The position numbers and the translations under genes are program-made. This document shows positions 1-11,121 of a stretch of 64,000 nucleotides of DNA, piece by piece. The stretch is from assembly GCA_002150815.3 (NCBI GenBank), contig NDFF03000116.1, forward strand, positions 186,001 to 250,000. The letters run 5' to 3'. The notes beneath the pieces are model-generated. The model was not told where the DNA came from and made no database searches. It worked only from the letters and a program-made list of their open reading frames with translations. Within the stretch, counting starts at the first letter, position 1, and each line of letters starts with the position of its first letter. This DNA is from Grammothele lineata. Its lineage: Eukaryota > Basidiomycota > Agaricomycetes > Polyporales > Polyporaceae.

Positions 1-711
1 GTATCCCCATCGCTCGGTCATTTCCAGCCTCTTAACATATACCGTCTAGCACACGCCTTCCCCGAAACGCCCTCTTCCTACGTCCCCCGCCCACACGAAG
101 ACACCGACTACCTCGTAGACACGCCCGAGCCCCGCGCGCTCCTCCAACGCACCTTCCTGGGCCACAACCCCATCGAGACCATGCACAGCCCGTACGTGAG
201 CCCCGCGAGCATGCGCGTGCTCGCCGCCTTCTACGGCGACGCCTTCGCGTCCTCCGTCGCCGACCTCTCCATCGCGCAGCTCGACTCCTCCCAGCGCGAG
301 TTCCTCCGCACCATGTCCTCCGTCCCCGCGACCCCAGTACCCATGACCCCCGTCCCCGCACACGCCACGCCCGCCCCGTTCGTCACCGGGCCCCCGAACG
401 CCAACGGCAACCCCCTAGATGCGGACGGGTGCGAGAGGAGCCCGACGTCCCTCGCGCGCCCGATCATCGCGTCCCCGCGCGGGCTGAGCCTGTTCAGCGA
501 GTTCCCGCGGACGTGCGTCGTGCTCGGGGACGCGGAAAGGCTGGAGAGGGAGGTGATGAAGCTCGTGGGGGCGATGGAGCGCGACGGGGTGGAGGTGCGT
601 ACGGTGTGGGTGCGCGATGCGCCGCATGATGTGCTGATGATGGGGTGGTGGGATGAGAGGGTGAGGGATGGGGTGTGGAGGCAGGTCGAGGAGTGGGTCG
701 CGACGGTGTAG
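1..711 (+). CDS. alpha/beta hydrolase (carboxylesterase type), 3' part only
   Basis: Frame 1 is open from the first base of the window to the stop at 709-711, so the gene starts upstream and only about 236 C-terminal residues are visible. Seen: a segment 'HSPYVSPAS' near 182, which resembles the H-P-x-[VI]-S-P loop of alpha/beta-hydrolase-3 (hormone-sensitive-lipase-like) enzymes, and a final block with 'CVVLGDAERL', 'WVRDAPHDVL' and 'WRQVEEWV'. In this family the His of the catalytic triad lies in such an 'H-D/G-F/V' segment, so the His of 'APHD' is the likely catalytic base. The nucleophile elbow (G-x-S-x-G) would be upstream of the window. A Pro/Ala-rich insert separates the two blocks. 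Substrate is unknown; lipid or xenobiotic ester hydrolysis is an inference. Confidence 0.7.
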   Translation, partial: VSPSLGHFQPLNIYRLAHAFPETPSSYVPRPHEDTDYLVDTPEPRALLQRTFLGHNPIETMHSPYVSPASMRVLAAFYGDAFASSVADLSIAQLDSSQREFLRTMSSVPATPVPMTPVPAHATPAPFVTGPPNANGNPLDADGCERSPTSLARPIIASPRGLSLFSEFPRTCVVLGDAERLEREVMKLVGAMERDGVEVRTVWVRDAPHDVLMMGWWDERVRDGVWRQVEEWVATV

Positions 712-1605
712 AGGGGGGGAGGGAGAAGTGAAGATACCTTAGTACCGTCCTAGAGCGATACCTGGACGCGTCTGTTTGGAGATGTTCTCGGATCTGTAAA
801 TCTGGATGCTGTATAATACATGTCGTGCTCCATCGTGTGCCTTGTTTCCACCCTAGTAGTTTGAAGCTCGCACTCGAACAAGGCCGCGACATCAGACGTC
901 AAACATCACGCCAAAAAGTAGCAGCAGAAGCGGTCCTCGACCGCACACAAATCCATTAATACAAAGCGCACACGCCACAGGATCAGGGAGCAGGGAACCG
1001 TCCGAGCAATTTTACAACAGGGATCAGTACACTACAGCTACAGCGTCCAACAATATCCTTTTCCGGAACCGAAACCGAACCCGGGACTTAAACTTGAAAA
1101 CTTGAGGAGAGCGAGCTACGAACCGGGAGGCGAGCTTGCCCTAGGATCTACTAAAATCTATAGAGGCGCAAACGCGGGGAGACGATACCACGAGAGGAAG
1201 AGGGAGAATCCGAGGTCAGAGATGGGGAGAGGAGAGACGGGGGCGGAAGGGGATATGTCAGAAGGCAGAGGACACCGGAGGGGAAGAGGGGGAGGGAGGA
1301 GGGAGACGAAGATATGATCGAGAAGATGGAGGGGAGAGATGGAAATGGACAGAGAGAGAAGGGGGCAGGAAGACGGAGGGGATGGGGAGAGAAGAGGAGG
1401 AGATGAGCGAAGTGAGTTGAGACGGGAAGACAGGCAGCGAGAAAGAGGAATCAGAAGTGTTGAGACCGGGATTGAGAACACAGGACCGAGAGACTCAAGA
1501 GAGCTGTAACGAGCCCGAGGAGAAACGGCGCCTGTCGAATAGAGGGTATGGGACAAGGCGATGCGGGGTATACACCGAGGCGAGTTCAAAGCCGCAGCCA
1601 GCAGC
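712..1605. other. convergent intergenic region with GA-rich tract
   Basis: Lies between two convergent genes and probably holds both 3' UTRs. The plus strand is strongly purine-rich (GA repeats with few pyrimidines) from about 1185 to 1445. No coding signal was found; the frames that are open here are low-complexity Arg/Ser or Glu/Gly runs. Confidence 0.6.
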
Positions 1606-3660
1606 TCAAGCACTCCTGCCAGGCTCCCGCTTGCGCGCCCTCGGGCTCGAGTGCGCCTCCTCGCCTTTGCCGTCCTCAGTCTTGGACCGCTTGCGCTCGC
1701 GCGTGTCTTCCTCCTGGTCTTGCCCGTCCTCTTCGGCATTCGCCTGCGCCTCTTCTTCCTCAGCCTTAGCGGCCGCGCGCGTGCGCTTCCGGACCCTCGG
1801 GCTCGTCGGCGAGCTGGAAGGCTCTGCGAGGGACGAAGCCGCTTCCGCACCGGGGCGGCCGCCCTCGTTCTCGTGGGGCGCTACATTCATGTTCACTTCC
1901 ACCCCAGCCTCCGCGATCGGAACGCCCCGCGGGTAAGGCGTCGGGAGCCTCACGACGTTCCTCCGTGCGCGCTCGCGCTCGCGCCAGGGCGTGGGTGGGA
2001 TAGGCGAACCGCGCGGGGACGACGACGGCGACTCCGGGACTGGGGAGCCGCGCCATACGTCCGTCGACGAGGAGCGCTCCGTGGGGTTGTACCTGCGCTT
2101 GCGGGGGAAGCGCGACTCGTCGTCGTCGTTCGCGTTGGCGTCGCCGTCGTCAGCGTCATCGCGCGACCGCTTGCGCGTGTGCGAGGGAGAGGCGGAAGAG
2201 GGACCGGCGGAGTCCGAGGGGCGCGAGTCGTCGCGGCGGGAAGCACGGTGCCCGGTGTTGGCGCGAGGACGCGCGCGGGACGGGCCAGCGCGCGACAAAG
2301 CCAGGATACGCGGACGGAGGTGCGATGAAGATCCACCGCACGTCGCGCCCGTGGAGGACGCGACGGACGGCGGGGGCCGTGGGGCGCGGGCGAACCGCCA
2401 GTCATCGAGAGCGGAAGGAGGCGACGCCTCGCGCGCGTACTCGTCCTCGCCGACCATAGTCTCGTCGTCGTCACTCCCTGCCTGAGAGTCTGCAGCGTCG
2501 TCCGCGCGCACCGATGCCGACTCCTCCTCGCGGACCCGTGGGACGAGCCCGCCTTCCCAGTCGGTCTCGTGCAACGCCCAAGGCGGAAGAATGGCATTGA
2601 TGTACTGATGTGGCGCCGCGGGTCTGGGCGCCGAATTTTGCACGAACTCGCCTTCGTGGTGCGGGGACAAGAGGGCCATGGCAACGCGGCGCGCATCGAC
2701 GTTGTACCCGAAGCGGTCGTCGACGTATAACATGATGTTGAGCGCAGTCGCAGGGCCGCCCTGCGTCCTCCTCACGTCCTCGATAGTAGGGACGGAGCCC
2801 CAAGCCGGGTCCCAAACCTCTGTACAGCGGAATGTGGGTCACGTGCAAGAGGAGTATAAGAGATGGACACGCACGGTTTTCGGGGTTCCACTCCGGATTT
2901 CTGCCGTGGACCTCCGGTTCTGGTCGTCCTTCCAACATCCAGTTGTTACCGGGGCCCGAAGCGGCTGTACGGCGGAGCCGATGGCCCGGTGGGATGTGGC
3001 CTCGCACAGGCACTGGGTCGGACGGACCTATATGGTGAGAACCACTTGGCTGAGGCGTACTGGGTCCGGCGCGATCAGCATGGTCACGGCCGCGGCTGGC
3101 ACCAAAAATACAAATGCGGCTGGCGATGGGTTCGGAGCGAACTATTTGAGAGCGCGACCTTGTGCATGCGGAAGCGGAAGCCAAGGATGGACGGAAGCCG
3201 GAGCTGGAGGCAGGTTCACCAGACGTGGAAGCGACGGGGCGAACGTTGGATGCGGCCGGGAGGGGAGGTACGTAGACGCGGGCGACGGTACGACGGGGAA
3301 GGACTTCGGGAACTGAGGGCAGGACTGGAAGTGGCGGTAGCGCGACGTGCTGTACATCTTCTAGGATTTAGTGAGCAAGTGGAGGAGAAGAGCCAAGTAT
3401 TGATCACACACCGTTAGATGGCGGCATACGAGGAGCTTCGGCTTCTTGCTGAGCCGGATCTATGGGGCTGGATGACCTGGGAGAGTCAGAGCCAGACGAC
3501 GACTCTACATCGGACTGAGAACTGAGGGTCTCGACATTGACTTCTGATGTTCTGGAAAGAGGGGTAAGGACTCGTGCGAGGCAGAGAAAAAAAACAATAC
3601 GCACCTCGCCCTCCGTTGGATGAGTGAGGAAGAAATGGCTTGCGCAGCCCGAGTAACCAT
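1606..3660 (-). CDS. unrecognised disordered protein, four exons
   Basis: Model: exons 3660-3605, 3551-3412, 3360-2875 and 2819-1606, joined by GT-AG introns of 53, 51 and 55 nt whose phases agree. The total of 1896 nt gives 631 residues. The start is the ATG at 3660-3658, beginning 'MVTRAAQAISSS'. The first 250 residues are Ser/Pro-rich and low complexity. A more conserved-looking core of about 100 residues follows ('NQVWDPAWGSVPTIEDV', 'TALNIMLYVDDRFGYNVDA', 'QYINAILPPWALHETDWEG'). The rest is a long acidic/basic tail with several Lys/Arg clusters that could be nuclear localisation signals. I do not recognise the family. The core next to a charged tail suggests a nuclear protein, but that is only inference. 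Confidence 0.6.
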
Positions 3661-4982
3661 GCTAGCGAGGCGGCCAAGGGGCGGAGCCCGATGAGAAACT
3701 GCGTTGCCACTCAGCCTCTATTGTATGAGAGATCGCGGTACAATAACATACTGGGAGGGGAACGCATTGGATCAAGCGTGAGAGCACGAGGCTGAGATGT
3801 AGGAGTTGCAGGAAGTGCTAGAGTTCGTCTCCGTCTGAGGGCTGGGGGAGTAAGCTGTACGGACGCTGGCCGTACGAGATGGCGGGACGAAGGAACAAAG
3901 TGGGTGGAGGCAGGACAGGATGAGGCGGGGTTATAACAGAACGCGCTTGAAGGGCCACACGGGGGCCACCACGGTTCTGCATCTCGTGCAATTGGCCAGA
4001 GGTTGAAGCTTTGGCCTCTAGAAGGGCGGGGCGCTTTGGCGATACCTGTGGCCACTGGCCGCAGATTTCTGCGGCAGGTGCCTTGCGCTGAGATTGAAAC
4101 TAGCTGGGTGGCACATTGAAAAATTGGTCGGTGCGCCTTGGGCTGCCTGTATCATCAGGGCGGAATGGCCGGACGGGGGACGCGGGCGCTCCGAAATCCT
4201 AGAGACTGCCGTTATTGTCAGGCCGCAAACGCCTACTTCGAACAACAACAAATAGAAGCAGACCTCTGTTCGTCATAAGCAGCGCTAAGGTTCACGACGT
4301 AGAGCACCATGGTTACTTTGTAAACGGGGCCGGCGACCAACCGGCGACCCGGGCATCGAACCGGAGTGGCACAAGAAGTTGTTGTACTTCTCGGCCGTCT
4401 GAAAACAACGTGCGAATATGCAGAATCTAGACTGTCCCCGAGATAGATTATATCAGTAGACTGTCGGCATAGACAACGTGGCCTTGTACATGATGACGCA
4501 CCTTCGATTCTCGACTACTCGTCTTCGGGGCGGTGCGAGCGTTACGGAGCGTATGTGCCTTTGCCACCCCGCCCTTCGACACGCTTCACACACGCTGCAG
4601 GCCAGAAGCACACGCAACACTGCCCGACTTGACCTATCCACCGCATCTTGCAAGTGAGAGTGTGCTGCATGACTCGTTCCGTGCGACAGGGGAACTAGAT
4701 GCACATTCTTTTGCCCATAGACTGGACAAGGAGAGGTCATAACATATGTATCACGAGCGCACCCAAGACGTCAATGGCTTTCCGCCGCCTATAACAAATC
4801 ACAGCAGCTGAGATCTTGAAGAGAGGAATGTGATGTGCGGGGACACAATGCAATCATCAAAGGCCTCACATTGGTCGACGTTGGGGAACAACATGAGAGT
4901 GGGAGCCAAGCGCGGCGATGGATGATGCCAGTCGACCGTCGGCGAGACGCTCGCATCTGGTGCATCTCACCTCGCGCCCTCC
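3661..4982. other. intergenic, divergent promoters
   Basis: About 1.3 kb between the divergent starts at 3660 and 4983. No convincing exon, tRNA or repeat was found. A perfect hairpin (CCGCAGA-TT-TCTGCGG) sits at about 4059-4074. The short open frames here lack splice-phase support. Confidence 0.5.
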
Positions 4983-6047
4983 ATGTTCTCCTCGGCGGTC
5001 CAGCCAGCACTCATCTCGCTCTTTTCCGCGACGGGAAGCGACCCTCTGAGTCTCTTCTCGTCTCGTACGGACACCTCACTTCCGTCGGACTCGTTCATCT
5101 GCCTGCTTAACGATTCCACTTCCAAGCCTGCCCCTCCAAAGCCCCGGGCCCTCATTGTCGCCAATGACCTCAATGGAGACGATGACGACGCGGCAGTCTC
5201 GTCGCCGAACTACACACTTGACCAGACCGTCCTGCACATCCAATCACCTACTGTACGCAAGACGTACATTCGTTGCCCACCGACCACATCCACATCGTCT
5301 TCCCGGAGCACCGCGAGAGGGCATTTAGGCCTGAAGCATCCATGGATCCACTTACAGGTCCGCAACATGGGCAGGGAATGGGCATTCGAAGTCGGCATCG
5401 TTGACCAGTCCGGTCACGAAGGAGTTGTTAGATGCGCCACATTCCAGGTACGAGTAACGATTACCTCCCAGTCTCCCGTTTTCGTCTGGTGTTCCCCATC
5501 GTTGGGTAGATTGTCGTGTAATGTGTCTTCTATACCGTTATGCATATTTTTGTGGATGCGCACATTATTCTTGTCTCTGCGTGACCAGATGGGATGAGGC
5601 GGTTCCCCTTACGAGCTCAACGAAGATATCGGCATTGCTATCACGTCGGTTTCGCTCTCTCCTCCCTCACCATCTCTATTGCTGACTAATCCTTTACAAC
5701 AGAAGCAGCCCAGACTGAAGCTGTCAGACCCACCGCTCTTACTCCTCCCATTATCATTTCCATCGCCCTCATCGCGCCCGCTCACGTCATGGACGACTAT
5801 CTCTCTCAACCTTCCCACATTTATCTCCCACTTCTCCTCGGCAGCCCTCGCACGAGCAGATGAAGACAGCGACGAGCCAATTGTCAGTAGCCGGGCGCAA
5901 GTGCCCAGCGGGACGTTCTCGCACGTCTCGTACGTCAAGGTGTACGCCACATGCAGGTTGCGCCGGATCTGGTTCAGCGAGGGTGGCCCTCATCAACGTT
6001 TGCCATGGGAGTTCCAGCTCTATGCTGCCGACGATGTTCGCCCATAA
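4983..6047 (+). CDS. CFAP20/DUF667-domain protein
   Basis: Two exons, 4983-5447 and 5703-6047, joined in phase 0 by a 255-nt GT-AG intron that is long for this genome; 269 residues. The protein starts 'MFSSAVQPALISLFSATGSD'. It contains the CFAP20 (DUF667, Bug22) hallmarks in order: 'LHIQSPTVRKTYIRCPP' at about 80, 'GLKHPWIHLQVRNMGREW' followed by 'FEVGIVDQSGHEGVVR', then after the junction 'KQPRLKLSDPPLLLLPLSF' and 'VSYVKVYATCRLRRIWFS'. In flagellate eukaryotes CFAP20 is an axonemal inner-junction protein. A dikaryon-forming fungus has no cilia, so this copy must do something else. Related mammalian proteins act in transcription and genome maintenance, but a similar role here is inference. 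The divergent start with the gene at 3660 may mean shared regulation. Confidence 0.82.
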
Positions 6048-6252
6048 GCTCGGAGGGCTGTGGAGGTCGACAGACTGTAAGGGTAAAACAGCGATAGGAT
6101 ATCAACAGGTGTAGTGTGACGTGCGATATGTACTGTACGATTATATGAACTATACACAGAGCAAACAGCGGAGCAACAAGCGACAGCGTGTCCGAGAGCG
6201 TGAGATCAGCATTCCACCATGATGCACAACATCGACACCTTCCCCTCAGATT

Positions 6253-9200
6253 TTAGGCAGCGACCGGCGCGCACTCCTTCAACGCACCCCGCACCGCGCC
6301 TTTTAACACCTTGAGCACCTCCCTCTGGCGAACCTTGTCCGCGGGCAATCCGATCGCACCCGTCGCGAGCTTGAACAGATATGCGAAGTCCGCCTGCGCG
6401 GACAGCGGAAGCCGGCCAGAGGCTTTGCTCTTCTTACCCTCGAGCTTCTCCTTGAAATGTTTGGCGAAGTCCTTCGACACGACGTCAGCGCGCTCGACGA
6501 CGTCGAAGGGGACTCCAGCAAGGTTCGCGACGTGAGTGCCGAACGAGGAACCTGCGACACCGTCAACGAGCTTGTAGAGGAAGACCAGCTAGGGAACGAG
6601 GAGAAATCAGCTGGTGTTTGTGGGGAGGAAAGTGACAGAACGTAAGAACGTACCTCCCGCTTTTCGTCGTCGACGAGGGTCTCCATGTGCATGTTCCGCA
6701 CGTTAGGGTGGTAAGCGTAGTCGTCCGTCAAGGACCCATAGTGTGTAGCGAAGAAGGAAAGCGACAAGGTATGCGTCGCGAGCTGATGCAGTACAGCGCC
6801 CGCAATTGCCATTCCATCCTGGAGCCTTTTCAGTACGAGTACACTCAAGACTCTCATGCTTTACTCACATAAGTTGACGTGCCTCGACCGAGTTCTGTAA
6901 AGTCATTAGCATCTGGAGAGAAAATTTCAACCAGATAACATACCATCAAGAATAACGAATGACTTGGGTGTGGCATCCCTCAAGATCTTGCAACTAGAAG
7001 AAAGTATGAGCCGCGAACAGAGCCAGGGTAACGCACAGGCGTACCATTCGTCAAGTTCCACCTTGAAAGTACTAGCATTCGAGAACATATTGTCATAGGC
7101 ACCCATCCGAGTGAGGATGGAATCCACCGGGCATAACCTTGTGACGAGCGTGAGTCTTGTGTAAGAGCGCAAGCGGCAACACACCATACCTCGCCTTCTT
7201 CGCCGGAACAAACATGCCGAGTTGGGCCATGATCTATAGCGGATGAGATAGGGCATATACGTGGCGGGTAGGCAACGACTTACAATACCGGCAGCAGTCA
7301 TACGCATAGCGGTAGATTTTCCACTAGTAATCAAGTGGCCTCGTTAGTGGACGCCTTTATGATGCAAACGAATCCGGCTTACCCCATGTTGGGCCCAGTC
7401 AACAAAGCGATCCTGCCTACGTCTCCACCCAGCTTGACGTCGTTCGGGATGAAGTCTCCCTTCATCGATGCGCTTGCACTCAGCGCCGGGTGCCTGAGCT
7501 CCTCGAAGTCAATGAAGGCCTCATCGCCTTCGATGAGCTCCGGCCGGCATGCCGGCTCCCCAAGCGCACTCGACGCTTTTGCCAGGCTGAACAGGCAGTC
7601 GAGCTCGGAAAGTACGCGGATTGCGCGCAGCCAAAGGCTCCGGTCGGCGTCGAATTCGGCATAGAGGCGGCTCTTGAACTCCTTGATCGCTGTGTTGCGG
7701 TTCTCGCGCGCCTCCTTGAGCTTGCGAATAGTGGACTGGAGGGACGGCACGACGTAGCGCTTGGCGTTCTGGTGCAGAATCTGAGAAACGCGCGTGGCTC
7801 ATGGTGACGATTGCTGCATACCTTCGTGGAACCACTGAGAGTCCAATCCTTCTGCTTCTTATCCTTTTCCTTGCCCTGAAGCTGGACCAGGTAGATTTCC
7901 TAGATGGGCCATTTAGACCATGACTTCCTCTGGAGAGAACGCAACTGACCTTGGTGCCCTGAGCGCTATGCCAGTACGTCGCATCCAGCCTGCAAGAAGG
8001 TTCGAAAACGGGCCCACATCACAAAGTGGAACATGTATGCGTACCCTGTCTGCTTCCGAATAGTCTTCAGTGCAGCCTGCAATTCCTCCTCGAGCTCGTT
8101 GATCTCCTGCATCACACCGTCGTACACCTCATCCTTCCCATCTTCCGGAACAAGCTCGTCGGCATCTGTTCAGTGGCAGGAGCTCAGGAACAAATTGTCA
8201 CGAAGAAACTCGTATACGCACTTTCTTCGGGCGTCTGAAACATCGCGGATACGTGCTTAAGATTCGGGGAAAGATCGGGGGCCGTTCGAAGGAGGCCGGG
8301 GATACTCTTCGACTCAAACGCGTCCGCCGCGTCGGCCAATGCGGAGAGGCCCTTGCTCAATCGTTTGAACGCCTAGCTCCCAATGAGCTCAAATCCAAAT
8401 GACAACATGAAAGGGGCGGCATACCGCCAGAACTTTGAGGAAGTCCTTAATCTTGCAGTTCTTGGCATGAATGCGAGAAACAATACGCTCCAAATCAGGT
8501 AAGCCCTTCGCGACCCCAGTAAATGCCGCCTCGAACTCAGGGTGTTGAAGGATATCCTCAACCGCGTCAAGACGTGCATTGATGTCCGAGACATTGCGGA
8601 GAGGCATACATAGCCATATGCGGAACAGACGCTTGCCTGTAGAGACGTCAATCATCCGCAGCCGAAAGAGGGCTCGCTACGCACCTGATGGCGTAATGCA
8701 GCGGGAAAGGAGCTTGAGGAGCGTACCCTCCTCGGTTCCTTCGCTGTTTTGCAGAACCTAGAGGGTTGTCAGACCGTGAGAACGAGTCCTCGTTCCCTCA
8801 CATCAAACTCACTTCTATGTGCGCCAGGGTCTGTCCATCCAACACCAGTCCTTGGCCTCGCTTCATCGGATCGTAGACGTTAAAGTTCTTCATGCTCAAG
8901 ATATCCTTGTCGATGTTGAGGGTGTGCAAGTACCTATAAACGTAATAAGCCATGAGGTCAACCTACGCCGAGCGAGCGACGGACCATATCATGGCACCCA
9001 AGGCTTCGATGGCTCCTTCGTAAGGGAGCACGTTGCGAATGGGTTCGGGAACGGCATTGCTGAGGCCATGGGGGTTATCGGCCATCTCGTCATCGTCATC
9101 CTGCTTAGGGTACAGCTTCTTGAGTTCTTTGATCGTCGCCTGGTATTTGAGGCCCTCGCTTTCACGTAGACTCGTCCACAGACAGTTACCAGGGAGAACA

Positions 9201-11121
9201 GCCTTGAGGAGGCGAGTAGTCGAAACTGACAAGTTACCCTAGGTAGTCCATAATGTTAGTACGCCCCACGCATCGTATAATAAGGACGCGCCTTGGTAAA
9301 GACGATCTCCTTCGGACGCAACTGCCGGATCAGTGTCTCCAACTTCGTTCGACAGACGTCATCCTCGAACGCGCTCAGGTTGAACTCGCTCGTTGCGCTA
9401 TCCAGCACGCATATGCCAAACGACTGCTTCCCATCTTTGTTCTCCTGGGTCTCATCCTCACGAATAGACACGCAATGTCCGGCTTGCTCGTCGGTCAGCA
9501 GTTCGGCGTCGACGAGCGTGCCGTTGGTGAAGACTTTGTTCAGCTCGCGGCGGACGATCTTGTCTTTTGACTTCTCCTCAGCCGTAGGTTTCTTGCCCTT
9601 GGTTTTCTTATCCGCGGCGAGGCGCATCTCCGCACCGAGAGCAGTCTCCGCTTGGTCGACACGGCCGACCTTGTACCCTGACACCAATGTAAGCTCATAT
9701 ATTAATGATATGTCCGTAGGTGTACGTACCCTTAGCGAGAAACTTTGCAGCCCAAAAGTTAAAAGACATCTCCGGAACGCCGACCTGCGACGGCCGTGAG
9801 ATAGTGAACATGAAAGGCAATAACTTCAACCCACCATACTCATTTTGACGCGCTGTGTCAACTTGAGGTCGAACTCACGGTGGCCGATACGCGCGTCCTC
9901 CTCATAGAGTTCAAGGAACTTGCCCTTCTGGAAGAAAAGGATGGTGTCGAAGTGGTTCTGTTTGATCTCCCAGAACTGCTTCTCGAACGGAGTGAAGGAT
10001 TTCCAGGCCGATATCGGGATATATAAAGTACGCGGGTCATAACCGGGTTCCCCGGGTCTGACACCGTCCTTGTCCTTGACGTCGACAAGGAAGCTGAAGG
10101 GGTCGTCGGCACTCTTCTTGTCCTCCTTCTGTTGGCGCGCTCGTTGCTCAGCCGCAGTGAGGAAGGTCATGGAGCCCTTAGAGCTGCTAGCATCCTTCTT
10201 TAGGGGAGGGCGCGCCGAAGTCTTCTTGGGCTTCTTGGGTCTGTCATCCTCGTCATCCTCATCTTCGAGTTCAGAGAGCGCGCTAGAACGAGAGGATGCG
10301 CGCGAAGTGGACGCGCGCGAGGACGGGCGAGTATCCTCTTCTTCGTCCTCTTCATCCACATCGTCCGGGACAATGAAGTCGTCATCGTCGTCGGTCTTCT
10401 TCCGACCTGCAACAACGTTTCAGTGATGTGTGGACAAGAAGCATAACTAACATACCTCGAGACTTAGCCTTCTTCGGTGACTTCTGATACTTCGTCAGGC
10501 GCTTGGCGAACGCGTTGAGCTCGGGCGCGTTTTCTCCTTCCTCTTCGTCTTCTACGTCGGAGAAGACGGCCGACATACGTGGCTTCTTCGAACGTCCAGC
10601 AGCCATCTTGTAAGGAATGGGGTCGCTGGCAGGCAGGTCATCGTCCGAGTCTTCAACGACGATCTTACGCTTGCGCACAGCAGCCTACTCGCAGGAATAT
10701 TCATCAGCATACGTGACTGTATGCACGCACATGCACGTTTACTCACCCGCTTGCCCGTGCTGCTCTGAGCTGTCTCAGGCGCATCAACGTCCGACGAAAC
10801 CATGTCCACATCTATTGGGTCGCTCGTGGGAGGAGTTTCGAAAGCACTGCGCCCTCCATCCGAACTGCGCGTGTACGTTGCACTCGCGACACCTGAGGAC
10901 TGCGAGCTGGCCTTGGGCATGGGCGTGTGCACCTCCTTCAGTGGCGACGACGAAGCTGGGTTCTCCTTCTCCCGCGTGCTGACATTAGGCCTGTGAGGTG
11001 TCGCGTCTACGGCCCGTTTCGGTTTCTCTACAGGAGTCGCGTTCGCCCCGTCTTTCTTGCCGAAGAAAGACGTGAGGCTTTTCTGCTTCATCTTGTCTGC
11101 ACCTTTGGCTTGGGGTGCCAT
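6253..11121 (-). CDS. MSH6: DNA mismatch repair ATPase MSH6
   Basis: MSH6 pairs with MSH2 in MutS-alpha, which recognises base mismatches and small loops in the nucleus. The gene has many exons with short introns. The start ATG (11121-11119) is followed at once by a PCNA-interacting box, 'QKSLTSFFGKK', typical of MSH6. A long acidic and Lys-rich linker follows (10382-10680, 10100-10360). The mismatch-binding domain begins 'FTPFEKQFWEIKQNHFDT' and carries the Phe-x-Glu wedge in 'GKFLELYEEDA' (about 9920). The connector, lever and clamp regions run through 9690-8390. The ATPase has Walker A 'LTGPNMG-KST' split by an intron near 7320-7385, Walker B 'SFVILDE' near 6950, and 'FFATHYGSL' near 6750. 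The end is the TGA at 6253. Individual exon ends in 6900-8300 were not all resolved. I see no frameshift or missing motif. Confidence 0.93.

Noticed and set aside
1102..1850. Arg-rich frames 1158-1850 (minus) and 1102-1317 (plus)
   Set aside because: They arise from a GA-rich tract beyond the stop of the minus-strand gene; no domain or splice evidence.
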